Assembly (NCBI GenBank): GCA_963773655.1
Contig: CAVZBX010000005.1
Span: 372,001 to 436,000, forward strand
DNA: 64,000 nt
Direction of reading: 5' to 3'
Source: DASSQJ01 sp963773655
GTDB lineage: Bacteria > Actinomycetota > Actinomycetes > Actinomycetales > Dermatophilaceae
The notes beneath the pieces were generated by a model, which was not told the origin of the DNA, ran no database searches, and worked only from the letters and a program-made list of their open reading frames with translations. The translations under genes and the position numbers were made by a program. Below are positions 46,310 through 55,077 of this stretch, one piece after another (position 1 is the stretch's first letter; every line of letters starts with the position of its first letter).

Positions 46310-47581
46310 TCACGGGGCCTGGTCAGGACGGGGCTCGTATTCGCGTGCTGCGGCAAGGCGTTCCACGGTGTCCGGATGAGTGGCGAACAGCAGGTACTCG
46401 ATCCGGGGAGGCTGGACGTCGGCGAGGTTGACCTCAGCCAGGCGCAGCTGCATCGCGGCGAACTCTGCAGGGTCACCGGTCAGTCGGAGCGCATGCTGAT
46501 CGGCACGGGCCTCGATCCGGCGGGAGACGAGGTTCTGCACCGGGCCGCTGACCAGGCCCGCCACTGCCAGCACGGCGAGCACCAACCCGATTGCCGGCGG
46601 CGCAGCGATGGAGTCCACCCCGGCTCGGCCCAGGAGCGCGTCCCACTGACCCAACAGATACAGCGCCACGACGGCCGCCGCAGCGCCCAGTGCCCCCAGT
46701 AGCGCGCCGACCTCGGAGTCACGCTCTTTGGTGTGGCCCAGTTCGTGCGCGACGACGCTGCGCACCTCACCTGGAGTCGCCTCGCGAAGCAACGTGTCGT
46801 AGACCACGAGCCGCCGGGTGGCCCCCAAGCCGGACACGTACGCGTTCAGACCGCGGGTGCGCCGTGAGGCGTCCGCGACCAGCACGTCCCGCACCGAGAT
46901 GCCGTCCCGTGCCGCCATCGTGACCAGCTCCTCTTGCAGCGGCCCGTCCGGCATCGGCGTGAAGGTGTTGAACAGCGGCTCGACCACGACCGGGAAGATG
47001 AAGGACAGCACAATCATCAGGGCGGCGGCAGCGACGGCACCGAACGCCCACCACCACGCTGGCGCGAACCGGGTCAGCGTGTAGAACCCCGCGAGCACGA
47101 TTGCACCGGTCACCGCGGCGACCGCAAGGCCCTTGAGCAGGTCGACCGACCATCCGACCCAGTCCTGGGTGGACAGCCCATAGCCACGCAGCACGATGTG
47201 GCGCCTGACCGCGAACGGCAGGGACACCAACCAGAGCGTGAACAGAAGGACCAGACCGCCCAGCAAGGCCTCGGCCAGCCATTGCCCGTGGAATGGCTGG
47301 GCCACCCACGCGACGATCCGGGCACCGGCCGGAGTCAACCCGAGCAGCAGGAGCACCGCCACTCCCGCCAGCAGAGAACCGTAGGAGCTGGGGCGCAGGG
47401 CAGCGCGCAGCGCCCGACCCCGTGTGACCACGCCGTCCGGTAGACCGCGCAGCGCCGCCGCTCTGGCCTCACGTGTCGGACGCAGCACCCGCCAGGGCAC
47501 CAGCATGATCGCCGCGACAACCAGCCCGATGCCGAGCCCGACCAGCACCACCAGGGCCCACCATCTCGGGCTCACCGCCAT
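46310..47581 (-). CDS. M48 family metalloprotease (Ste24/CAAX-protease-like)
   Basis: 423 aa from ATG 47581; a TTG at 47659 is possible but unsupported. At least six membrane helices are visible. The zinc motif HELGH lies in SVVAHELGHTKERDSE and the third ligand Glu in RIEARADQHALRL. The long N-terminal membrane region with a CAAX-type domain fits Ste24-like peptidases, which in bacteria are implicated in membrane protein quality control. Physiological substrate unknown. Confidence 0.87.
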   Translation of the reverse strand: MAVSPRWWALVVLVGLGIGLVVAAIMLVPWRVLRPTREARAAALRGLPDGVVTRGRALRAALRPSSYGSLLAGVAVLLLLGLTPAGARIVAWVAQPFHGQWLAEALLGGLVLLFTLWLVSLPFAVRRHIVLRGYGLSTQDWVGWSVDLLKGLAVAAVTGAIVLAGFYTLTRFAPAWWWAFGAVAAAALMIVLSFIFPVVVEPLFNTFTPMPDGPLQEELVTMAARDGISVRDVLVADASRRTRGLNAYVSGLGATRRLVVYDTLLREATPGEVRSVVAHELGHTKERDSEVGALLGALGAAAAVVALYLLGQWDALLGRAGVDSIAAPPAIGLVLAVLAVAGLVSGPVQNLVSRRIEARADQHALRLTGDPAEFAAMQLRLAEVNLADVQPPRIEYLLFATHPDTVERLAAAREYEPRPDQAP

Positions 47582-47803
47582 CCCCTGCCCCGACACCGCA
47601 AAGGCCGGCTCAGCCACCCATTCAACAATGGCCACACCACCATCTAGAGCAGCGCCCAAGCATTACGGCGGAGCCAAGCCGGCTAACGACATCCATACAG
47701 GCTACGCGCACGACTCACTGGCACGCCGGTCCACTCAGATCACCACCCGATGCCGTCCGTCCGGGTGGCCCCCGGCGGCGGCATGCCCGCGCGCGACGCG
47801 GCG

Positions 47804-48194
47804 CTAGGACGCGGACCGCAGCCTCGCTGCCAGCCACTCGGAGATGTCCTGCACCGTCCAGCTGACCGGCTGCCGCCGCCGCGATCAACTCCTCCCCCTC
47901 GTCCACGGAGTAGGTCAGGTCTCGACCATTGATGAGGCAGAAGACGCGCGTGGCAGACCACGCCAAGCGCTTGTTCCCGTCCACCAGCGCATGGGTGCGA
48001 ACCAGCGAGTGCAACAAGGCCGCGGCGTTGTCGGAGAAGGCCGGGCACGCACCGTCGCCGACTACCGTGATCGCCGGCCGGGCGGCTGCCCCCGCCAGCA
48101 GGCCAGGGTCCCGGACCGCGACCTCGCGCATCACCCCAGACGCGACGTCCAGGAGGTCCTCGACCGACAGGTGGTCGATCTCGTCGTCGCTCAC
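47804..48194 (-). pseudogene. doc: Doc-type Fic toxin with C-terminal frameshift
   Basis: Begins MSDDEIDHLSVEDLLDVA and contains the Fic-fold core HALVDGNKRLAW (a form of HxFxDxNKR in which Phe is Leu), then LINGRDLTYSVDE. The frame breaks near 47854: deleting one base there gives a C-terminus QDISEWLAARLRSAS and a normal length of 129 aa, as in Doc kinases. As read, the tail is replaced by about 48 unrelated residues. Doc phosphorylates EF-Tu. The start overlaps the antitoxin stop (ATGA). Confidence 0.75.
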
Positions 48195-48376
48195 CTGCTC
48201 AGTCGCTCGAGCAGCTCACGATCCTCGCTGCTCACCTTCTCGATCGCCGCCCGCAGCCACTGTGGCCGGTCCGAGACGTAGTGGGCGATGGCGGTTCGGG
48301 CGACCTCCTGCATGGATCGTCCCTCCTGCTCCGCCTTCGCGCGCAGGGCCTCACTCTCGGCGTCAGTCAACCGCAA
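48191..48376 (-). CDS. Antitoxin partner of the Doc-like toxin
   Basis: 61 aa in a frame starting at TTG 48376: MRLTDAESEALRAKAEQEG then RSMQEVARTAIAHYV, a ribbon-helix-helix/Phd-like antitoxin pattern. In related proteins the start is usually a few residues earlier (M-RQNLRLTDAE). That part, RQN-LRLT, is present but separated from ATG 48399 by a frame break, so the antitoxin start may also be damaged. It is coupled to the toxin gene. Confidence 0.65.
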   Translation of the reverse strand: MRLTDAESEALRAKAEQEGRSMQEVARTAIAHYVSDRPQWLRAAIEKVSSEDRELLERLSR

Positions 48377-48622
48377 GTTCTGTCGATTCCGTTAGCCATC
48401 GAGTAGGTCGACCGGCGGCGGGATGACGCTGGTCGTCGGAACGCAAACCCTCGGTCTCGGGAGGTCAGGCGCCCCGCGCTGACCTTGCCGTTCACCCACC
48501 CTGCGGCGGCGGGGCCACGCCCTGCGGGATCGGGGGTCACTAATCACCACGGCCACTGCACCGACCCCGGTGGATATAGTCAAGAACACCGGTATGCAGC
48601 CGCAGGACGGCGGGAGGTCATC

Positions 48623-49336
48623 ATGGAGGTGTTCGCCGGTGATGGCGGCGGCGGCCTGTCCCTGGTGAGCGGGCTACTGATGATCAGCGTCGTGCTTGTG
48701 CTGTTGGTGCTGCTCGCCCTCCTCCTGACCGGGACGCTCATCCTGTGGCGGGTGTACCGGCGCGTCGGCCGCTGGCGCGGATGGCACCGGGGCGTCGCTG
48801 CGATCCAGTCGCGGTCGCTGAGGCCCGGGCCGGGACGTGACATCGCCCGGCTGCGTCGTGACTTGCGGGCGGAGGTCGAGGCGGCCGACGTGATGCTGTC
48901 TCGCGCGAAGGACGGTCGGCTGTTCGTCGCCGACGCTCGCGCCCTCGTTGACGAACTGAAGGTGAACGCCGCGGCGGTGGATGCCGACCTCGCCAGCATC
49001 CAGGACTACGCAGATACGACCCAGCAGCGCAGCGCCCTGGATGGGCTTGCTCCTCAGGTCGCGCGGCTGATCCATACAAGCTACGTCGCTCGCCAGACGA
49101 TGTTGCAGACCGAGATCGCGGACCGCGAACGACACCTCATGGAGCTCACTGAGGACGTCGAGCGCCAGGCCGCCGCGTTGGATATCTATCGTCGAGCGGC
49201 GAACGTTCTGGACCTGGGTCACCCGCATGCCCACCTGGCCACCTCGAGCGACCCACACTCCCGGGGTCGAGCCACTGACACGAGTCACCTCCGGGGCAAG
49301 TCCTCGCCGAGCTCGGGCTCGGGCTCGGTGGGCTGA
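48623..49336 (+). CDS. Single-pass membrane protein with coiled coil
   Basis: 237 aa from ATG 48623 after GGGAGG. One transmembrane helix (about 12-45, LLMISVVLVLLVLLALLL) is followed by a basic patch (YRRVGRWRGWHRG) and two predicted coiled-coil regions (about 70-110 and 150-195) rich in Glu, Ala and Arg. The C-terminus is Ser/His-rich and probably disordered. No domain is recognised; a scaffold role is only a guess. Confidence 0.6.
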   Translation: MEVFAGDGGGGLSLVSGLLMISVVLVLLVLLALLLTGTLILWRVYRRVGRWRGWHRGVAAIQSRSLRPGPGRDIARLRRDLRAEVEAADVMLSRAKDGRLFVADARALVDELKVNAAAVDADLASIQDYADTTQQRSALDGLAPQVARLIHTSYVARQTMLQTEIADRERHLMELTEDVERQAAALDIYRRAANVLDLGHPHAHLATSSDPHSRGRATDTSHLRGKSSPSSGSGSVG

Positions 49337-49545
49337 ACAGCTGCAAGGCGGCGTGGCGACGCACCGATTGGAATCTGCGGCCCGTCGCGGTCCGCACGAT
49401 CTAGCTGCTGGCCGGCGGCCACGCCACACGGACCTGTCTCGACCCTTCAGGCCGTGGCTTGTGGACCGAACGCCGGTCGGCATCCTCCGTTCGTGCCGAG
49501 AGTCGGGCGGTTCCGCCTTGGCATCGATGGCGCCATGATGGCTCC

Positions 49546-49776
49546 ATGCCGAACATCCAGATCAAGGACGTTCCCGAGGACACCCACGCCGTGCTGCGAC
49601 AGCGCGCCTCGGCGGCCCACCAGTCGCTGCAGGAGTACCTCCGCTCGAAGCTGATTGCGGAGGCTGCCCGGCCGACGATCGACGAGGTCCTCGACCGCGC
49701 CGGCGGGCGGGCCGGCGGCTCGCTGCCGCTGCGCGACGCGGTGTCCGCGCTGCGGTTCGACCGTGCTCGTCATTGA
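49546..49776 (+). CDS. vapB: VapB-type antitoxin (FitA-like)
   Basis: 76 aa. MPNIQIKDVPEDTHAVLRQR and ASAAHQSLQEYLRSKL form the ribbon-helix-helix DNA-binding domain; the C-terminal RAGGRAGGSLPLRDAVSAL region would wrap the toxin. The overlap of 14 bases with vapC is usual for this pair. Confidence 0.85.
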   Translation: MPNIQIKDVPEDTHAVLRQRASAAHQSLQEYLRSKLIAEAARPTIDEVLDRAGGRAGGSLPLRDAVSALRFDRARH

Positions 49777-50182
49777 CGCCTCCGTCCTGGCCGTCGCGCT
49801 GATCGACGACGGTCCGGACGGCGACCAGGTCCGGGACCGGCTCCGTGGGGAAGCCTTGGCCGCGCCATCGCTGGTCGACCTCGAGGTCCTCTCGGTCTGG
49901 CGCGGCCTGACCCGCGGCGGGCACCTCGAGGCCCGCCGCGCCGACCTGGCCCTCGCCGATCTCCAGGCGATCCCCATCCAGCGGGTCGACCACACCGCCC
50001 TCCTCGGGCGCTGCTGGGAGCTGCGGGACAACCTGACGATCTACGACGCCGCCTACGTCGCCTTGGCCGAAGCGCTCCAGGTCACCATGCTCACCGGTGA
50101 CCAACGCCTCGCCAAGGCACTCGGCCCGAACTGCCCGATCGAGGTCATCAAGGCCAAGCCCCATCGCCCTGACGCGCCGTGA
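49763..50182 (+). CDS. vapC: VapC-type PIN ribonuclease toxin
   Basis: 139 aa from GTG 49763. The four acidic PIN-domain positions appear: Asp of VIDASVLAVAL, Glu of LVDLEVLSVW, Asp of IYDAAYVALAE and Asp of MLTGDQRLAK. VapC toxins cleave tRNA or rRNA loops. Unlike the other two toxins in this region, this gene is intact in frame. Confidence 0.87.
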   Translation: MLVIDASVLAVALIDDGPDGDQVRDRLRGEALAAPSLVDLEVLSVWRGLTRGGHLEARRADLALADLQAIPIQRVDHTALLGRCWELRDNLTIYDAAYVALAEALQVTMLTGDQRLAKALGPNCPIEVIKAKPHRPDAP

Positions 50183-50258
50183 TCCGAGCTGTCAACAGGC
50201 GGCCGAGTGCCCTATTCGCCGGGATGCCTCCGGGTGGGACGATCAAGGAGTGAGGATC

Positions 50259-50399
50259 GTGGACCGGATCCGCAGATGGTGGACGACGCGCTCGGATGGC
50301 TGGCCGCGGATGACGCCGCCAACGGTTCCGCCGGCCCGACCTCCAGTCTTCGATCGTGATGGGAAAGGCTCTACCGAGGATCCGCCACCCGGCTCGTGA
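50259..50399 (+). CDS. Putative 46-aa small protein
   Basis: GTG 50259 has AAGGAG eight bases upstream. The product begins MDRIRRWWTTRSDGW and is Pro-rich in the middle, ending in an acidic EDPPPGS tail. No family is recognised and no membrane segment is present. It is the only plausible content of the 390-base interval 50183-50572. Confidence 0.35.
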   Translation: MDRIRRWWTTRSDGWPRMTPPTVPPARPPVFDRDGKGSTEDPPPGS

Positions 50400-50572
50400 G
50401 CCCTTGTCCGAATGCGCCCAGCTCGCGGCGAAGTGGGACATGTCGCTCCCTCTCACGCCGATGGGGTTCGGCGGAGCCTGTACCGCTGCGGGCGGTAACG
50501 GCCCATGGGCTAGCCGGGCCCAGCTCGGACGGGCTGATCGCACCGCAGGCTCAACCACTCAGGAGACGTGCT

Positions 50573-51508
50573 CTAGGCGCCCTGGCGGGCGGCCAGCTTG
50601 GCCGCCCGCTCCTCACGGCGCGCGACGAACCGCGCTGCCTCCGTGTCGAGCGCGGCGACTGCGGCCGCGAGCTCGTCTCGGGCCTGTTCGCCCTCGGCGT
50701 CGAGGCCCTCCAGCTCCCAGACGCCCCACTGGCGCAGCAGCGGCGTGACGATGTCGTCGTGGTGGATGCGCAGGTCGTAGATGCCGGCCATCGCCATCTG
50801 CACCGCCCTGCGGCCGAACCCCGGGATGATCGCGCCCGGCATCTGAAAGGAGACGACCTCGTCGGTGATCGCGCGCATCGTCTGGCTCGGCGTCAGCTCC
50901 AGCGCCGCCTGGATGACGTTCCGGTAGAAGATCATGTGGAGGTTCTCGTCCTTGGCGACCCGCGTCAGCAGCTTCTCGGCGATCGGCTCCTCGGTGTACC
51001 GGCCCGTGTTCCGGTGTGATACCCGGGTGGCGAGCTCCTGGAAGGAGACGTAGGCGCAGACGTTGAGCAGCGGCTTGTCGCCCGAGTCGTAGCCGGTCTC
51101 CATCGTGTCCATGCGGGCCCGCTCGAGCTCGTCCGGGTCGACGCCCCGGGTGACGAGGAGGTAGTCGCGGATGCAGAACGCGTGCCGGCCCTCCTCGGCG
51201 GTCCACCGGTTCACCCAGGTCCCCCAGGCGCTGTCCCGCCCGAACGCCCGCTCGATCTCCCGGTGGTAGCTCGGCAGGTTGTCCTCGGTGAGGAGGTTGA
51301 CCTCCAGTGCCGTTCGGGCGATCGGTGACAGCTGAGACTGCTCCGCGGACCACGCCTCGCCGCCGAGGTCGGCGAAGTCGCGTCCAAGCGACCACGGAAC
51401 GTACTCGTGCGGCATCCACTCCTGGGCAGCGGCGAGGTGCCTGTTGAGGTTCTCCTCGACCGTCGGTTCGAGGGCGGCGAGCAGCTGGGCGCTGTCGAGT
51501 GCGGCCAT
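50573..51508 (-). CDS. Ferritin-like acyl-[acyl-carrier-protein] desaturase
   Basis: 311 aa from ATG 51508 (GAGGAGGACC upstream), matching DesA2/DesA1-type soluble diiron desaturases. The diiron ligands lie in the repeated ExxH contexts WTAEEGRHAF and VAKDENLHMIFY, with TEDNLPSYHREI supplying the first Glu/His pair. These enzymes insert a double bond into acyl-ACP. The protein is well conserved and intact within an otherwise degenerate stretch, so it may mark core DNA or a recruited gene. Confidence 0.9.
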   Translation of the reverse strand: MAALDSAQLLAALEPTVEENLNRHLAAAQEWMPHEYVPWSLGRDFADLGGEAWSAEQSQLSPIARTALEVNLLTEDNLPSYHREIERAFGRDSAWGTWVNRWTAEEGRHAFCIRDYLLVTRGVDPDELERARMDTMETGYDSGDKPLLNVCAYVSFQELATRVSHRNTGRYTEEPIAEKLLTRVAKDENLHMIFYRNVIQAALELTPSQTMRAITDEVVSFQMPGAIIPGFGRRAVQMAMAGIYDLRIHHDDIVTPLLRQWGVWELEGLDAEGEQARDELAAAVAALDTEAARFVARREERAAKLAARQGA

Positions 51509-51908
51509 GGGTCCTCCTCGGTGACGGGCGCGGAGTCGTGCCACCCACTGCCTACACCCTCAAGGGCCACCGATCCAGCAGCGCCGCTGCCGCCCCAGTC
51601 CGGGAACTGTTGCCAGCTCGCATGACGAGTAGCCCAGCTCGCGGCGATAAGACGTAGGTGGTCGAGACTGCGACTTCGCGTGTTGGAGGGTCGCAAGCAT
51701 GAAGGGGGCGCCAACGGCAGTCGGGCTCGTGAGGTACGTCTGCGCATTTGGCTGCACCGAGCACGTCTTGACCGTGCTCGACCTCGGCGGCGCCTGGGTC
51801 GGTGCGCTGATCTGCTGGCGGAAACGGCCTGAAGCTCGCTGGGATGGCGATGTACGAGCGCGGCGCCGACGAGATGCTGGCGGCGGTGCGTGCGCTCGCG
51901 GTGCGCAC
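51509..51908. other. Gene-poor stretch
   Basis: About 400 bases upstream of the desaturase. A short plus-strand frame beginning MKGAPTAVGLVRYVCAFG exists at 51699 but has no Shine-Dalgarno and no similarity, so it is not called. The desaturase promoter should lie here. Confidence 0.5.
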
Positions 51909-52478
51909 CTATGTGATCGGGCTGTTAGCCAGCGACACCACCGTCCCGACCGCCAGGGCCGCCGCAATCGTCGGCATGAACCAGCCCGGCCGCACCCGGG
52001 CGCGCCACAGCGACCAGATGGCGACCACCGGGAGCACGATGCCGAACACGAGGCTGCCGACGTGGGCCGGGTCGGTCAGCGGGTACGCCTCTTCGCACAC
52101 GGGCGGGCAGAAGACTATGGCGGATCCGTTGGTCAGCGCCGCCCAGCCTGCGCCGAGGATCCCGGCGCTGGCGACACCGCTGCCGTTGCCCCGTGCACCA
52201 GCCATGAAGGAGACCACCCACCAGATCTGGATGAGCGCAACGCCGACGAGCGTGGTCGCCTCCGTCGGACTCAGCGTCCCGTGCAGGTCGAACAGGCCCA
52301 CGCCGAAGTCGAGGATGATGTGCAGCACACTGAAGAACATGGTGGCCAGGCCGACCCAGAGCCACACCGGCATCCGCCAGTCGCGGCCGGACCACTCCAA
52401 ACCGGCCCTGAGGCGCTCGACGGCCGCTGATGGTGCGGTTCCGGTGGTCGTCCCCGCGGGCGCTGGCGAACTGTCCAT
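51909..52478 (-). CDS. Multipass membrane protein, function unknown
   Basis: 189 aa. About five transmembrane helices begin at WLWVGLATMFFSVLHII and continue through LIQIWWVVSFMAG, ILGAGWAALTNGSAIVF, VGSLVFGIVLPVVAIW and MPTIAAALAVGTVVSL. The loop ALTNGSAIVFCPPVCEE with two cysteines is distinctive. No family name can be given from memory. Start ATG 52478 has a weak Shine-Dalgarno. Confidence 0.65.
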   Translation of the reverse strand: MDSSPAPAGTTTGTAPSAAVERLRAGLEWSGRDWRMPVWLWVGLATMFFSVLHIILDFGVGLFDLHGTLSPTEATTLVGVALIQIWWVVSFMAGARGNGSGVASAGILGAGWAALTNGSAIVFCPPVCEEAYPLTDPAHVGSLVFGIVLPVVAIWSLWRARVRPGWFMPTIAAALAVGTVVSLANSPIT

Positions 52479-52543
52479 AGCCGGACGCTAGACCCGTGAC
52501 AGCCGAGGGCGGCTTGTCTTTCCGATGCGGAAACAGGTGCCAC

Positions 52544-53466
52544 TCAGGACCGCGCGGACCGGGTGATCGACTCGGTGAAATCGGTCATCAGGTCGATGGC
52601 TGTCAGCAGTGCTGGGCGGTCGTCGCCGCTGCGCCGGTGCGCGTGGTACCAGCTGGCTGGAACGCCGGTCAGCCCCAGCCGTTGTAGCTCGGGGGGAAGG
52701 TTCCCCGTGAGCGCCAACGGCACGACGGTCACCTCACGTCCTCGCAGGATGCGTTGGGCGACGTGCGCGGTGCTGGACGCGCTGATCGGATACCAGCGTC
52801 GCCTCCTCCAGTGGCCGGACGTCGGCCAGGACGAAGGGCTGCATGTACTCGTCGGGCAGATCAGGGCAATAGACCATCGGCAGCCGGGCGAACTCGTGCA
52901 CCGGCACGAAACGCTTGAGCGCCAGCGGATGCCTGGCGCCGACCAGTCCGACACGATGAATCTCCGAGAGCCGGGTCGAGGTGACGTCGGAACGGGAGGA
53001 GGGCCCGAACGTCAGGACGACGTCGACGTCACCCGCGAGTAGCGCTGGGGTCAGCTCCGGAAATGCCGTCGGTACCGACTCGACGGCCACCTGGGGATGA
53101 GCGTGCTGCAGGGCCACCTCGAGCATCGCAAGCGCTTGAGGCATCAGGGGCGCCACGACCCCGACGCCGGCCGGTACGGCGAGCCGCAGGGTTTCGACGG
53201 GCGCACCCGACGCCGCGGTCTTGGCTGCCCGGGCAGCCTGCACCAGCTGCGGGGCGAACTGCACGAAACGACGACCAGCAGGCGTGAGGCCCACGTACCC
53301 GCCCGTGTCGCGCTCGATGAGTGGGACGCCCACGGCGGCCTCGAGCCTCTTGATCCGCTTCGTCAACGCGGACGCCGAGACACCGAGACCATCCGCGGCG
53401 TGCCCGAAATGCCGCGAGTCGGTCACGGCGATGAAAGCTCTCGACGGCCGTGAGGTCGAGATCCAT
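52544..53466 (-). pseudogene. LysR-type transcriptional regulator with two frameshifts
   Basis: The gene starts at ATG 53466 (MDLDLTAV), breaks near 53442, continues in a second frame (RAFIAVTDSRHFGHAADGLG, then SASALTKRIKRLEAAVGV, the LysR HTH), then breaks again near 52787 and ends in a third frame (AHVAQRILRGREVTV). Removing one base at each point gives a continuous 306-aa protein with HTH and substrate-binding domains, the normal LysR length. Both lesions are single-base insertions. Confidence 0.85.
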
Positions 53467-53877
53467 GGCAGGAATCGTCCCACCCGGCCCACTGGAGGTC
53501 CACGAACGCATCCTCGTCTGCCGCGGTTGGGGCGGTCGACAGGGCGAAGAGACGCACCCCGCGAGGCAGCTTGGTCTCCGCCACCTCTGGGAGGCGGATG
53601 ATGTGACGGGAGCACCGCGTGATCGGGAGGCTCAGGGTCGTGCTCGTCAGGCAAGGCCTCGAACGCGGACGGGGATCCGATCGCATCCGACACCGACCGC
53701 TCGGCGAGCGTTGCGTGGCTGCCCACGGCTTCGCCAGGTCCGGGGCCAGGCCGACCACCCCCCGTGCACCGGCGAGGGCATCCACCGCGCCGCCCCGTGC
53801 GCCCCTTGCCCACCCCCTCGGGCGGGCAATGCGCACGAGGTGGGCCGCGAGCCGCCGACGTGCGCAAGACTGGGGTG
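53467..53877. other. Gene-poor stretch between the LysR remnant and the MarR gene
   Basis: About 410 bases in which LysR-type regulators usually face a divergent target gene. Open frames exist on both strands but none has a recognisable domain or a good start. It may be the decayed remains of that target. Confidence 0.45.
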
Positions 53878-54741
53878 ATGCACCGCACCCCTGAACCCGC
53901 TGACGACCAGCGGATCATCCGGGCGCTGCTCCTCCTCCAGTCCTACTCGACCGCGGTCACCCGGATCGCCGTGGAGACGCTGGTGGGGGGTGAGGGTGCC
54001 AACCGTGACATCGGCCTCCTGCTCTCCCTCCACTTCGACGGCCCGCAGGCCCCCAGCGAGCTCGCCGAGTCGCTGGGGCTCGATCGAAGCCAGACCTCCC
54101 GGATGCTGCGTCGACTGGACGCCGTCGGCCTGGTCAGGCGGGTGGCGGACCAGCGGGACGGACGCCGCTCCACGGTGCGGCTGACCGCGCGGGGGCACCG
54201 ACGGCTCGCGTCCTTCGACGAGGCCCTCGCGTCGCACTCCCTGGAGGTGGCGCCGATGATCACCGAGATGCTCGACCTCCTCGCGGTCGAGCCGTCAGCC
54301 GCGGACTCGACCCCCCGGTCCGCCCTCGAGGCCGCGGTGCAGATGTCGGCCATCGGTGAGGCGTTCGTCGAGAAGGCGGTGGCGGCGCTCGCGCCGTACG
54401 GGGTCGGGGACGACCGGGGCGAGCGCTTCGTCCTCGGCCTGCTCCTCGCGCACGGGCCGCAACGCCCGGGCGCGCTCTCCGAGGCCCTGAGCTCCTCCCC
54501 CGCGTACACCTCCGCCCGGCTGGGGCGGCTCGAGGCTGCCGGTCTCGTCACCCGGCGGCTGGAGGGCGGCCCCGACGGGCGCGCGGTGCTCGCCGAGCTG
54601 ACGCTCTCTGGGCATCGGGCGGCGCACACCTACCTGGGCGTCTTGGCGGAGGAGGCCCCGCGGATCGGGACGGCGGTCGCTGCCGTCCTCGCTGCCGTGG
54701 CCGCCACCGGAGCCGCCGGAGCCGCCGGCCGGACCGGCTGA
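53878..54741 (+). CDS. Tandem MarR-family transcriptional regulator
   Basis: 287 aa, about twice a normal MarR. The first winged helix (about 38-105) contains APSELAESLGLDRSQTSRML and RVADQRDGRRSTVRLT. The second (about 180-260) contains RPGALSEALSSSPAYTSARL and GGPDGRAVLAELT. The linked repeat would give a single-chain equivalent of the MarR dimer. Ligand and operator are unknown. It is close to the membrane-protein gene at 55.1 kb, a possible target. Confidence 0.85.
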   Translation: MHRTPEPADDQRIIRALLLLQSYSTAVTRIAVETLVGGEGANRDIGLLLSLHFDGPQAPSELAESLGLDRSQTSRMLRRLDAVGLVRRVADQRDGRRSTVRLTARGHRRLASFDEALASHSLEVAPMITEMLDLLAVEPSAADSTPRSALEAAVQMSAIGEAFVEKAVAALAPYGVGDDRGERFVLGLLLAHGPQRPGALSEALSSSPAYTSARLGRLEAAGLVTRRLEGGPDGRAVLAELTLSGHRAAHTYLGVLAEEAPRIGTAVAAVLAAVAATGAAGAAGRTG

Positions 54742-54767
54742 GGTGCACCGGGGGCGGGCGCTCCGGC

Positions 54768-54987
54768 TCACCGACCGGAGCGGACCAGGCAGCCCCCCGC
54801 CGTGGACCCGTCCTCGGGGAAGGCCCGGGCGAGGGCATCGGCGATCCGGGCGGCGCGCTGACGGTATCCCCTGCTCGTGTAGTGGATGCCGTCGGTGACG
54901 AACCACGAGGCCTTCACCTCTCGACCGGTCTCGGCATGACGGGCCCTCACCTGCTCGGACCGGTGCGCGACGCAAACCGGTGGACAC
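54768..54987 (-). pseudogene. 3' remnant of an SGNH-type acyltransferase/esterase
   Basis: The frame contains KASWFVTDGIHYTSRGYRQR, the block with the catalytic Asp and His found at the end of SGNH hydrolase domains of acyltransferase-3 proteins (DGIHYT-GY). No N-terminal membrane part or Ser motif precedes it. The upstream part of the gene is missing, so this is a truncated leftover at the edge of the accessory region. Confidence 0.5.
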
Positions 54988-55077
54988 CTAAATAATACTC
55001 ACAGTTGTTCACCAGTCACGCTACGCTCACCGCCGGCACGCGGCGCGCGTGCTTGAGCAGTCACCGAAGGAGCAACC

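Noticed and set aside
51699..51850. Plus-strand frame starting MKGAPTAVGLV
   Set aside because: No ribosome-binding site, no homology, and the frame continues antisense into the membrane protein gene.
38577..54987. Complete prophage or integrative element with attL and attR
   Set aside because: No integrase, structural, conjugation or replication gene is visible, and I could not find a second copy of the tRNA 3' end by eye.
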